A stretch of 64,000 bases of DNA from Capnocytophaga stomatis. GTDB lineage: Bacteria > Bacteroidota > Bacteroidia > Flavobacteriales > Flavobacteriaceae. The position numbers and the translations under genes were made by a program. Shown piece after piece: positions 52,525 through 62,382 of this stretch. The DNA is taken from NCBI RefSeq assembly GCF_002302635.1, contig NZ_CP022387.1, forward strand, positions 806,001 to 870,000, given 5' to 3'. Below the pieces are notes generated by a model. The model was given only the letters and a program-made list of their open reading frames with translations, was not told the DNA's origin and made no database searches. Within the stretch, counting starts at the first letter, position 1. Each line of letters starts with the position of its first letter.

Positions 52525-55017
52525 TTAAAAAGTCAAATTTTGTAAGTTCTTTTGTGCATCTGCATTGCCTTCATTTGCAGCCTTTTGGAAAAACTCCTTT
52601 GCTTTCGCTTTATTTCCCAACATATAATAGCAAGATGCTCGGAAGTTATTTATCAAAGCATTCACCGGCGTTCCTAATTCTTCCATTCGGGCAAAATCCT
52701 TGATGGCATTTTCGTACTGTTGAGTGTAATAATAACTAATTCCTCTTAGCCTAAGTGCCTCAATATGTGCGGGAACCTTCTCCAAAAAGTTTGTAAATTC
52801 AGTAATTGCTCCTGTATAATTTTTCTGTTGGTATAACTGAGCAGCGTTATTAAAAAGTGGTGCAAATTCCTGAATATGAATCCTTGAGGTAATCTTACTA
52901 CGATTATCTGCAATTGTTTTATCGTTAGGCAAATATACGAAAGCTGTATCTAATGTTGCCTTTGCATCTTCTATTAAATTATTTTTTTCCTGCAAATACG
53001 CCAACGCATTCCAAGCCTGAGCTTCCAAACGTTTGGCTTTTTCTCCGTCTCTGTCAACATCAACGTGCAACTTTTCTTTTAATATTTGCTTCCATTTGGG
53101 TTGTTCTTCAGAAGATTTTTTCAGATTTAGAAACTCCTTCCATAGTTCAATGGATTCCTTTTCTCTTCCCATATTGTTCAAAGCATAAGTCTCTAAATTT
53201 GTGTTTCCGAAGAAGTTAGGTTTTATCATTCTCGCCTGGTGTGCATATTTATAGATACTGTCAATTTTTTTGTTTTCCTCCATAAAATATGACACTGCAA
53301 TAAAATACTCCCGACGCCCGTCCCAAGGATGATAATCTATAGAAGAAAGAACCTCGCGTGCCTGTTCAAATTTTTTTTCATCAATCAAATAACGAGCTTT
53401 TTCAACATCCACTGGTTCGGCAACAGCTGTCAAATTTGGTATTTTAGGATAATTCTGAACCAAATATGTTGATGGCGATTTTACTTTCCTGATTCCTTGT
53501 TGCTCTTCCTTTACCATTCGTTGGATTTTTGAAGAATCAAAGTACATTTTTTCAACCAAAACATTTGCCAGATTCGCCCCAACTGCCACGACAGCCACGA
53601 ATCCAACAACTGGCAAACTAACTTTTCTGAATTCCCTAACCTCACTTTTTCTGAAATAAATAACAGCGAAAGCAACTCCCAAACCTACATATATCGCAAA
53701 AAGTGACTGTATTTCGGGTCGGTCTTGCGGGAAATTGAAAAAGGCATCAAACGAATATGAAAATAGTCCAAGAAGTGGCAAAAATAGCCATTTTTCTTGT
53801 CCTTCGTCTTTATTTTTGTAAGTCGCCCGAAGAAAGTAGTATGCCATCAACAAAAATATGCTCAAAAAGGCTAACCCTGAAATAATTCCAGTTTCAGACG
53901 TAAGTTCAAGAAAGTCATTATGAACCTTATACATATAAATATAATGTGGGCTATGTGAATTTTCATATTCCAGATATCTCACCTTCCAATTCCCGATTCC
54001 AACGCCCAAAAGCGGGTCATTAGGAATCATCTCGGTAATTGTTGTTGTCCAAGCTGTTTTCCTGAGATTGTTACTTATGTTTCCTTCATCTCCGATTGTT
54101 GCCAAACGAGCCGTAAAACTTGTATTTTCCCGAACTGCCTTCGGATACATCACTCCCTGAACAAACGAAAACACTCCAAAAGCAATAGCTACAAAAAGAG
54201 CGTGCATCCCAACATTAATTGCCGTTTGTTTTTTCTTCAATAAAAAATAATTTATTAAGGCGTAAATTACTAAAACAAAAAGAATTACAAACGTAGCTAT
54301 GTAAAAAGCACGTGTACTCATAAAAAATATTGAAAGCGTGCCAATTACAACTCCAACTCCTCCGAAAATTCGCAAAGCATTCTTCTTGAAATAAAATAGC
54401 CAAACAGCAAACGGAATTTTGATAAACATAGCCGAAGCAAGTATGTTTTTATTTGAATATGAGGATTTTATATCACCATCAGTTCCCGTTCCTTTGATTA
54501 TTTTTGATACACCTTCAAAAGTTTTTAATGAATCGTAGAAAAGCAAAATTGTCATTGCAATCGCCAATGAAGTAACCGCTTTAGGATTGTAAATCACTAA
54601 TGCAGAAACCATCCACGCAGCCGAAAAAGCCGTAAAAACTTTGAAAAAATGCAAAATTGCTTCTTCTACATTAATTACTTTAGTAAAAGATAGTATTGAA
54701 AATAAAATAATTACACCATACGCAATTCCTATTTTATTGGTAAAAAATCCGAAAAGCATTTGAGATTTTTCTCTAAAATCTTTAATAGAAGACACCAACG
54801 CTACTACAATCAAATTCAGAATAGCAAATGTATAGAATTTAGGAGCATTGGAATCAAATGCTAACCAATTGGGAGTAAGCACTGTAACATATCCGTAAGC
54901 TATTAACAGAATACTTACCAACAAATTCATAGAGGCATTCTCTTTTGGAGATTGAACACTTGAAACGGTTGCTTTACTCTCCTTTTCAGCGTTGTTTTTT
55001 CTATTTTTTGATTTCAT
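52525..55017 (-). CDS. O-antigen ligase/polymerase-like protein with TPR domain
   Basis: An 830-residue membrane protein. The N-terminal part (about 30-470) has 10-12 helices and the Wzy/WaaL signature around NSHSPHYIYMYKVHNDFLEL and GIISGLAFLSIF. The C-terminal 350 residues are periplasmic TPR-type helices (for example AQLYQQKNYTGAITEF, GISYYYTQQYENAIKDF and ASCYYMLGNKAKAKEF). The domain joins or polymerises surface glycans; the TPR part probably docks a partner. It is not next to other polysaccharide genes. A linking role to the MBOAT or GT2 genes is speculation. Confidence 0.82.
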   Translation of the reverse strand: MKSKNRKNNAEKESKATVSSVQSPKENASMNLLVSILLIAYGYVTVLTPNWLAFDSNAPKFYTFAILNLIVVALVSSIKDFREKSQMLFGFFTNKIGIAYGVIILFSILSFTKVINVEEAILHFFKVFTAFSAAWMVSALVIYNPKAVTSLAIAMTILLFYDSLKTFEGVSKIIKGTGTDGDIKSSYSNKNILASAMFIKIPFAVWLFYFKKNALRIFGGVGVVIGTLSIFFMSTRAFYIATFVILFVLVIYALINYFLLKKKQTAINVGMHALFVAIAFGVFSFVQGVMYPKAVRENTSFTARLATIGDEGNISNNLRKTAWTTTITEMIPNDPLLGVGIGNWKVRYLEYENSHSPHYIYMYKVHNDFLELTSETGIISGLAFLSIFLLMAYYFLRATYKNKDEGQEKWLFLPLLGLFSYSFDAFFNFPQDRPEIQSLFAIYVGLGVAFAVIYFRKSEVREFRKVSLPVVGFVAVVAVGANLANVLVEKMYFDSSKIQRMVKEEQQGIRKVKSPSTYLVQNYPKIPNLTAVAEPVDVEKARYLIDEKKFEQAREVLSSIDYHPWDGRREYFIAVSYFMEENKKIDSIYKYAHQARMIKPNFFGNTNLETYALNNMGREKESIELWKEFLNLKKSSEEQPKWKQILKEKLHVDVDRDGEKAKRLEAQAWNALAYLQEKNNLIEDAKATLDTAFVYLPNDKTIADNRSKITSRIHIQEFAPLFNNAAQLYQQKNYTGAITEFTNFLEKVPAHIEALRLRGISYYYTQQYENAIKDFARMEELGTPVNALINNFRASCYYMLGNKAKAKEFFQKAANEGNADAQKNLQNLTF

Positions 55018-55104
55018 ACTTCTCTATTAAAAGTTCGTAATTCCAACAAAATTATGCATTTTTTTGTGTAAGATTAAAACCCTACAAAATTAATATTTTT
55101 TTGT

Positions 55105-56040
55105 TCAGTTTTCTTTCGGTAAGAAAATTTCTGCCATCATACAGCGTGCACTTCCGCCACCGCAAGTCTCAATAGTTTCTAAATCAGAATGTAATATTTT
55201 GCAATGCTTCTCTATTTTTTTTATCTGCTCCGGATTTAAACTTCGATACGCCGCACCACTCATCACGAGGTACGCACCATCTTTTCCTTGAACCTGTAAC
55301 ATATTGCCCGCAAATTGTTGCATTTGAGCTTCGGTAATGGTAATAATTTCCTTACCATCTTCTTTTAAATGCGTGGTTACGCTTTTTTGTTCCTTTTTAT
55401 CTTCAATAGTATCCAAACAAATGATAGCAAATGTTTCGGCAACGGACATCATCACGTTGGTATGATAAATAAGTTTCGAAGTTCCGTCCACTTTTTGATA
55501 TGCCTTGAAAATTACAGGCGTGTACTCAAAATCTTCGCAGAACTCAATAAACAATTCTTCATCAGCACGAGGCGATAAAGCACAGTACGCTTTTCGGTTT
55601 ACACGGTCTAATATCATTGAGCCCGTTCCCTCTAAGAAAACATCGTCGTTCTCGGCTTCGGTGTAATCGTATACATTTTCAATGACGTACCCCTTCTCTT
55701 CGAGTAAATCCAACACGTCTTCTCTGCGTTCCCTTCTACGATTTTCGGCAAACATCGGGTATAATGCCAAGTTCCCTGTTTGATGAAAACTAATCCAGTT
55801 ATTCGGAAATATCGAGTCCGGCGTATCTTGTTCCTTGATATCATCAATTACGATGACATTCACACCAATATTTCGCAACTTCTGAGCAAAATCATCGAAC
55901 TCCTGTTGTGCTTTTTTATTGATTTCTTCATTTTTCAAGTCAATCTGTTCTTGAAAATAGTTGTTCACTGCTGTTTCTTCGTTCATCCGAAACGCAACAG
56001 GACGAACCATTAATATAGAATCAGTTATTTGTTTATTCAT
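55105..56040 (-). CDS. ctlX: Citrulline-utilisation hydrolase CtlX-type (arginine deiminase superfamily)
   Basis: A 311-residue guanidino-group-modifying enzyme. It starts ITDSILMVRPVAFRMNEET and has DSIFPNNWISFH, VFLEGTGSMILDR, the catalytic His in YHTNVMMSVAETFAI and the C-terminal Cys in CGGGSARCMMAEIF. CtlX enzymes have been proposed to act on citrulline or related compounds. A second member of the superfamily is encoded 264 bases upstream on the same strand, which points to arginine, citrulline or dimethylarginine catabolism. Confidence 0.85.
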   Translation of the reverse strand: MNKQITDSILMVRPVAFRMNEETAVNNYFQEQIDLKNEEINKKAQQEFDDFAQKLRNIGVNVIVIDDIKEQDTPDSIFPNNWISFHQTGNLALYPMFAENRRRERREDVLDLLEEKGYVIENVYDYTEAENDDVFLEGTGSMILDRVNRKAYCALSPRADEELFIEFCEDFEYTPVIFKAYQKVDGTSKLIYHTNVMMSVAETFAIICLDTIEDKKEQKSVTTHLKEDGKEIITITEAQMQQFAGNMLQVQGKDGAYLVMSGAAYRSLNPEQIKKIEKHCKILHSDLETIETCGGGSARCMMAEIFLPKEN

Positions 56041-56130
56041 TTGATATTTCTTTTATTTTTTTATGATAGATTTTTATTTTTTCTTATGATGACTTCTTTA
56101 TTTTATAAAAAATAATACTTTTTTTTGGGA

Positions 56131-56220
56131 CATCCCCCCTACCCCCCTTAAAAGGGGGAATTTAAGGCTTTGACTTCGCTCAGCCTGACAAGTAGTTCGC
56201 TTATTTTGACAAGAGGTTCG
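56131..56220. repeat. Intergenic dispersed-repeat-like segment
   Basis: C-run/G-run inverted repeat CCCCCTTAAAAGGGGG at about 56144-56159, then GGCTTTGACTTCGCTCAGCC (itself bounded by GGCT/AGCC) and two related TTCGCTTATT...GACA segments. I recall very similar strings as common intergenic repeats in Bacteroidota. The remainder of the 263-bp gap (56041-56303) is AT-rich with no gene. Confidence 0.45.
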
Positions 56221-56303
56221 TTCTCGTTGAAAAACACATCGCTTATTCTAACAGAAAAATTTTATTCTTCTTTCTCTACTACTCTCCTTATTTTATGAAC
56301 TTC

Positions 56304-57218
56304 CTACTCTCTGATGAGCGGTAAGGTAGAGCATCGGAGCAATCCCTCTTGTTTTGAGATTTCATAGTATGGAATTTCCTCCACTACGAAGCCATTATCT
56401 CGCAACCAGTTATTCAGACGCGTGAATTTCTGCTCGGAAACCACTACATCGGGAGCAATCGAGAAAATATTGCTATACATATGATACATTTCGTCTCTTG
56501 TAATGTGAAATAAGTTCTCTTTTCCGAAAAGTTCCAGCAAATATACATAATCTGCCTCTTCACGGAAACCACTTTTGTAGATAATTCCTTTATTTCTGCC
56601 CACAGGTTGGAAACAACAGTCCAAATGTAACGCATTATCCCTCGCTTCCAAGTTAGATTTCACCAAATCAAACTCTTTTACGATTTTATTCGGAAATAAA
56701 TCCTTGATAAATTGCACGCCTTGCATATTAGTTCGGGCAGTGATGTAATTTTTGTAGTCGCTTCCTTTGTAAGTTCCGATGAAAATGTGGTCATTCCAAG
56801 GCATTACGTCCCCACCTTCGATGTGTACTTCATCAGGAGGAATAACTACTTTCGATTTTTCGATTTGGTTTACAATGTATTCAATAGCTTGATATTCATT
56901 TTCTCTATCAGGCAATATATTTGCTTTGATGAAGATGTCATCTATCACAAAACCGATATCGCGCGTAAAGATTTGGTTGCAATTTTCGATGATTTCCGGT
57001 CGATATACCGTAACTCCGTACTTTTCCAGCACAGTTTTGAAGGCTTCCATTTCAGCGACCATATCTTTTTCGATAGGATACGTCCCAGCCTTGATATGCT
57101 CTAACGATTTTGGGTCATACGCCTCTTCGGCTGTCGGAGTTGCTCCATTACTTTGAGCAGTACCGAGGATAACCGCCTTTAATCGGTTCGTTTCGTTTTT
57201 AACATTGACTTTTAACAT
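56304..57218 (-). CDS. Arginine deiminase/dimethylargininase-like hydrolase
   Basis: The 304-residue protein of the guanidino-modifying superfamily has NETNRLKAVILGTAQ, FTRDIGFVI, the catalytic Glu/Asp region in EVHIEGGDVMPWND (about 148-160), catalytic His in NALHLDCCFQPV (about 212) and the nucleophile Cys in LLRCSTLPLIRE at the C terminus. All triad residues are present. Candidate substrates are arginine, dimethylarginine or agmatine-like compounds. It precedes the CtlX gene on the same strand. Confidence 0.83.
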   Translation of the reverse strand: MLKVNVKNETNRLKAVILGTAQSNGATPTAEEAYDPKSLEHIKAGTYPIEKDMVAEMEAFKTVLEKYGVTVYRPEIIENCNQIFTRDIGFVIDDIFIKANILPDRENEYQAIEYIVNQIEKSKVVIPPDEVHIEGGDVMPWNDHIFIGTYKGSDYKNYITARTNMQGVQFIKDLFPNKIVKEFDLVKSNLEARDNALHLDCCFQPVGRNKGIIYKSGFREEADYVYLLELFGKENLFHITRDEMYHMYSNIFSIAPDVVVSEQKFTRLNNWLRDNGFVVEEIPYYEISKQEGLLRCSTLPLIRE

Positions 57219-57295
57219 AATAGATATGATTTTTCTTTGTTATATACCAACTTTATATTGTAATATTCTTAATTTATTTATGATAATTAGGTATG

Positions 57296-58738
57296 TTAAG
57301 GACAGTCTGCTACACATTCATTTCGCATATTAATCTCAAATCGCTTTCCATCGCGTTCTACAGTTAATGTTCCTTTTTTATCATTAAAAAAATCATTTAC
57401 CCAATCGTATTGTATGGGGATAATTTCTTCTCCTTTTGTATTTATATAGCCTTGTTTGCCATTTATACCTACCTTTGCTATACCTCCAAGAAAGTTTCCC
57501 GATATATTATCATACACTAACGGAATGGCTTCTTTCCCTTTCTTATTTATAAATCCTTTTTTACCATTTTGAACAACTGCTATCAATCCATCAGATGTTA
57601 GATTTTTTATATCATCATATTTATAAGGAACTATCATTCTTTTTCGCTTAAAAATTCCCCACTTTCCATCTTTTTTTACCGCTGTAAGTCTCTTATTTAG
57701 CTTTTTTGTATTTTCTTCTTTGATAATACTTAATTCTTTTCCTGTACTATCAATCAGATATGTTATGCCTCCTTTCGTAACTTTTGCAGTTCCATCACTA
57801 AAAGGATAAGCTCCATCATAAATCATCGGGATTACTAACTTGCCTTGCTTATTTACATATCCGTATTTATTATTTATTTTAACGTATGCTAAATCTTCAC
57901 TAAAAGTATCTACATATTCATAAATTGTTGGTACAACCACCTTTCCGGAAATGTCAATTGCTCCCTCTTCATCTCCATTTCTTATCACAGCCATTCCATT
58001 ATTAAACGAATATGCAAAATTGAATTTCAAAGGAATAACTTCACGTCCCTTTTTATCAATAAAACCTGTTTTACCTTTTGAAGTTACCCGTGCAAATCCT
58101 TCAGAAAAGTTACTAATTACATTATATTTTAAAGGAACTATCATATTCCCTAAATTATCCATAACACCTACCTTCTGATTTCCGACCCAAACCATATCTT
58201 CAGAAAAATCACCCACCCTATTATAAATAATCGGTATAATTTCTTTTCCTGTTTTGTCGATAAATCCCATATTACTCCCTATAGATACTTTAGCTCTCCC
58301 ATTTTCAAAGGGTTTTGCCGAAGTATATTGAGGTGCAATCACCTCTTTTCCTTTTCTATTGATATAACCATACTTATTATCACGCTTAACCAAAGCTAAT
58401 CCTTCGGTAAAATCTTCAACACTGTCATAAATAAGAGCAGTTTTCATTTTTCCTCTTCTGGTTACCAATCCCCATTTATCATTCTTTCGCACCCAAGCCA
58501 ATCTTCTTTTAAAAGTTTTCACTTCATCAAACTCAAACGGAATAACTACTTTCATTCTTTTGTTAATGTATCCCCATTTTCCGTTAAGTTTGGCAGCTTT
58601 TCTTTTATTTACCGACTGATACGACACATAATCATATTTATAAATCTGACTATACACCACAAAAGGAGTAAAACATATTAAAAATACTATAATTCTGATA
58701 TATTTTTGAGCTATCCCTACCATAGAAAAACACTTCAT
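57296..58738 (-). CDS. WG-repeat protein, exported
   Basis: A 480-residue protein with an N-terminal signal (IIVFLICFTPFVVYSQ) and about twelve WG/KWG repeats of roughly 40 residues, such as GKWGYINKRMKVVIPFEFDE, KYGYINRKGKEVIAPQY and KYGYVNKQGKLVIPMIYDGA. The final stretch has two cysteines (RNECVADCP). WG repeats form beta-propeller-like or solenoid structures with no fixed function. A surface or periplasmic binding role is plausible. The gene is AT-rich and preceded by a T-biased 270-base leader. Confidence 0.82.
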   Translation of the reverse strand: MKCFSMVGIAQKYIRIIVFLICFTPFVVYSQIYKYDYVSYQSVNKRKAAKLNGKWGYINKRMKVVIPFEFDEVKTFKRRLAWVRKNDKWGLVTRRGKMKTALIYDSVEDFTEGLALVKRDNKYGYINRKGKEVIAPQYTSAKPFENGRAKVSIGSNMGFIDKTGKEIIPIIYNRVGDFSEDMVWVGNQKVGVMDNLGNMIVPLKYNVISNFSEGFARVTSKGKTGFIDKKGREVIPLKFNFAYSFNNGMAVIRNGDEEGAIDISGKVVVPTIYEYVDTFSEDLAYVKINNKYGYVNKQGKLVIPMIYDGAYPFSDGTAKVTKGGITYLIDSTGKELSIIKEENTKKLNKRLTAVKKDGKWGIFKRKRMIVPYKYDDIKNLTSDGLIAVVQNGKKGFINKKGKEAIPLVYDNISGNFLGGIAKVGINGKQGYINTKGEEIIPIQYDWVNDFFNDKKGTLTVERDGKRFEINMRNECVADCP

Positions 58739-58740
58739 AC

Positions 58741-59008
58741 CCCTATTTTCTTTATTACCGTACTTATTTTACGTTTTCGTATATTATTTTTTAATTTCCG
58801 TTATTTATTTTCTTTGGAACTATATTATTTTATCGTTTTACTTACTTATTTTATTTAGTTCCTATATTATTTTGTTTAGCTCTTTACTTATTTTTTGTTT
58901 TACTATATTTTTTTACTGATTTGCTTTATTTATTTTGCGAGATAGGAATTTATTTTTAGCTTATTGATTATATTTTTATTCTGATAGATTTATTTTTTGC
59001 CGTAAAAA
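58741..59008. other. Low-complexity T-rich leader between gltA and the WG-repeat gene
   Basis: The plus strand is dominated by T with quasi-repeated blocks such as TACTTATTTT, TTTATTTAG and ATATTATTTT, so the minus-strand leader of the WG-repeat gene is A-rich. No promoter consensus or gene is visible. Confidence 0.6.
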
Positions 59009-59010
59009 CA

Positions 59011-59039
59011 AAAAAGCCCCGAACGAAACGAGGCTTTTT
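59011..59039 (-). terminator. Intrinsic terminator after gltA
   Basis: AAAAAGCC (59011-59018) pairs with GGCTTTTT (59032-59039). An inner CCG/CGA partner pairing extends it. It lies 15 bases after the gltA stop. Confidence 0.8.
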
Positions 59040-59054
59040 AATAAGAAATTGTTA

Positions 59055-60338
<1,284 letters not shown>

Positions 60339-60461
60339 AGTGTTATAGTTTATTAGAAATGTTTTAAACGTCGCTAATATATAGGTTTTTTTTCAAAATT
60401 CAATTATTTTTATGAAGTTTTTTCAGAATAGAAAAATTCAATTATTTTAATTCACTGAAAA

Positions 60462-61496
60462 TCAGAAATAAACTTTACTTCCAATTTTAAAACTCTCCAA
60501 AGATTTATCAATAATTCTCATCACATCTATCACTTGTTCAACTGGCACAGGATTTGGTTTTCCGCAGATAATTGATTCGTACAAATCGTTGTAAAAATTC
60601 ATATAATTTCCATTTTGAGCCGTTGTTTCTTCTCGAAATTCAGCTGTATGCAAAATTCCGTTAGGATTAACTATTTTAGGAAGCCATTTTTCTTGTGTCG
60701 GTTCAACTCCTTCGGCAAGTTCATTTTCCTGAGCATCAAATCTTTGCTGTAAAAAACTTCCTTTATCTCCGTGCAGAATATACTCCCATTGTTTTTCCTT
60801 TGCCATCGTTGAAGACTTCAATCGCACACGAAGTTCATTTTCATAGAACAAAATCAGCTCAAAATAATCGTTAGTTTGCGTTTTCTCCCGAAAGAAGCCC
60901 AAATCAGCGAAAATCATCTTTGGCAACCCAAACAACTGTAAGGCTTGGTCGATTAAGTGAGCTCCTAAATCGTGCAAAGTTCCTGATCCTTCCGATGTTT
61001 CTTTATGCATTTTTCCGCTAATTTCCGTGCGAAAACGGTCAAAACGTATCTCAACTTCTTTCAAATCTCCCAGCACTCCGCTCGCCACAATTTCTTTGAC
61101 TTTCAGAAAATCTCCATCACATCTTCTATTCTGATAAACACTTAAAAAACAATTATTTATCTTCGACAATTGATAAAGTTCTTCCGCTTGCGAAGCGTTC
61201 ACTGTGAATGGCTTTTCTACCAAAACATTTTTACCGAGGCTTAACGCTTTTTTTGCATAATCAAAATGTGTTTGTACAGGCGTATTAACTACAATCAAAT
61301 CAACTTCATAATCATTAAGTAACTCATCATAAGAACGATACAACTTAGATTCAGAATATTTTTCCCTTGAGTCACTCTTATGTCGCTCTACGATAGCAGT
61401 TAATTTAAAATGTTGATTATTAAATATGAAAGGAGCGTGAAATAATTTTCCGCTCATTCCAAAAGAAGCCAGCCCTACATTAATTACTTTTTTCAT
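60462..61496 (-). CDS. Gfo/Idh/MocA family oxidoreductase
   Basis: A 344-residue NAD(P)-dependent dehydrogenase. The Rossmann domain starts VINVGLASFGMSGKLFHAPF (GxxxGxxF variant). EKPF (VLVEKPFTVNASQA, about 93-106) carries the catalytic Lys, and DLGAHLIDQALQLFG (about 176) the GGxxxDH-equivalent with Asp and His. The C-terminal GFO_IDH_MocA domain follows. The substrate is probably a sugar or sugar-like compound. It starts 3 bases after the DUF2797 gene, so the two are likely co-transcribed. Confidence 0.88.
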   Translation of the reverse strand: MKKVINVGLASFGMSGKLFHAPFIFNNQHFKLTAIVERHKSDSREKYSESKLYRSYDELLNDYEVDLIVVNTPVQTHFDYAKKALSLGKNVLVEKPFTVNASQAEELYQLSKINNCFLSVYQNRRCDGDFLKVKEIVASGVLGDLKEVEIRFDRFRTEISGKMHKETSEGSGTLHDLGAHLIDQALQLFGLPKMIFADLGFFREKTQTNDYFELILFYENELRVRLKSSTMAKEKQWEYILHGDKGSFLQQRFDAQENELAEGVEPTQEKWLPKIVNPNGILHTAEFREETTAQNGNYMNFYNDLYESIICGKPNPVPVEQVIDVMRIIDKSLESFKIGSKVYF

Positions 61497-61499
61497 TTT

Positions 61500-62294
61500 T
61501 TAATCAGTAATAGTTAATCCCACAACCAAACCTTCATTTGAGCGAACATTAAAAACTGTATCATCCTCAAAAATAAGATATTGACCTTTAATTCCTGTTA
61601 AAATTCCCTCGTATGTAGGTGTTTTCAATAAATTTAGTGTTTTTACTTGTGTTGGATATTTTTTCACGGGAAAATGTATGTGTATTTCATCCATATTTCC
61701 CAAAACATACGGCTTGGCTTCTTCCGGAATAAAAGGAAATAATCCTGACTTAATTTCCTTTAAATCAACATTTTCAATAGAATTAGTAAGCATTTTTCTC
61801 CAATTGGTTTTATCCGAAATATGTTGTTTTAGAGCTACTTCCGTAATGCCAGCCAAGTACCGATTTGGTAACTCTGCAACAATCAAAGCCTCGTGAGCAC
61901 CTTGGTCTATCCATCGTGTAGGAGTTTGCGATTTTCGAGTAACACCAACTTTCACATTGCTTGAATTTGCCAAATAAACATAATGAGGCTGCAATTGCAT
62001 TTGTTTTTCATAATTCAAATCACGTTCTTCAATATCCAAATGTGCTTTGCTCAACTCCGGATGCATAATCCAATCAGCTGCTTGAGGAACTTCAAAAAAA
62101 CATTTTTTACAAAATCCTTGACGAAAGATAGGTTCCTCACTACCGCAATTCAAACACTGAAAATGAGAAAAATGCAGTTTGATTTTCCTATTAATCAACT
62201 CATTAACAACCAAAAAATCATTCTGAAGTTGCAAATAGTAACGAACCGGATTCGCCATCTCAGTAAGCATTTTTTGTAATACACCTTGAAACAT
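61500..62294 (-). CDS. DUF2797 domain protein
   Basis: The ATG at 62292-62294 (MFQGVLQKMLTEMANPV) gives 264 residues; a longer frame crosses the divergent promoter region. A four-cysteine cluster CLNCGSEEPIFRQGFCKKC (about 46-64) can bind zinc. YVYLANSSNVKVGVTRK and TPTRWIDQGAHEALIVAELP follow, the DUF2797 pattern with a GIY-YIG-like look. The function is unknown; a nucleic-acid role is possible. The last part (TYEGILTGIKGQYLIFED) is a small beta domain. Confidence 0.75.
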   Translation of the reverse strand: MFQGVLQKMLTEMANPVRYYLQLQNDFLVVNELINRKIKLHFSHFQCLNCGSEEPIFRQGFCKKCFFEVPQAADWIMHPELSKAHLDIEERDLNYEKQMQLQPHYVYLANSSNVKVGVTRKSQTPTRWIDQGAHEALIVAELPNRYLAGITEVALKQHISDKTNWRKMLTNSIENVDLKEIKSGLFPFIPEEAKPYVLGNMDEIHIHFPVKKYPTQVKTLNLLKTPTYEGILTGIKGQYLIFEDDTVFNVRSNEGLVVGLTITD

Positions 62295-62382
62295 ATTTAA
62301 TTTTTTTTTAACTTTACCCGATTTTAATAAAATCTGACCTCTGTGGTACAAATGACAGATTTTTTTCAAAAGTAATAAAAAA

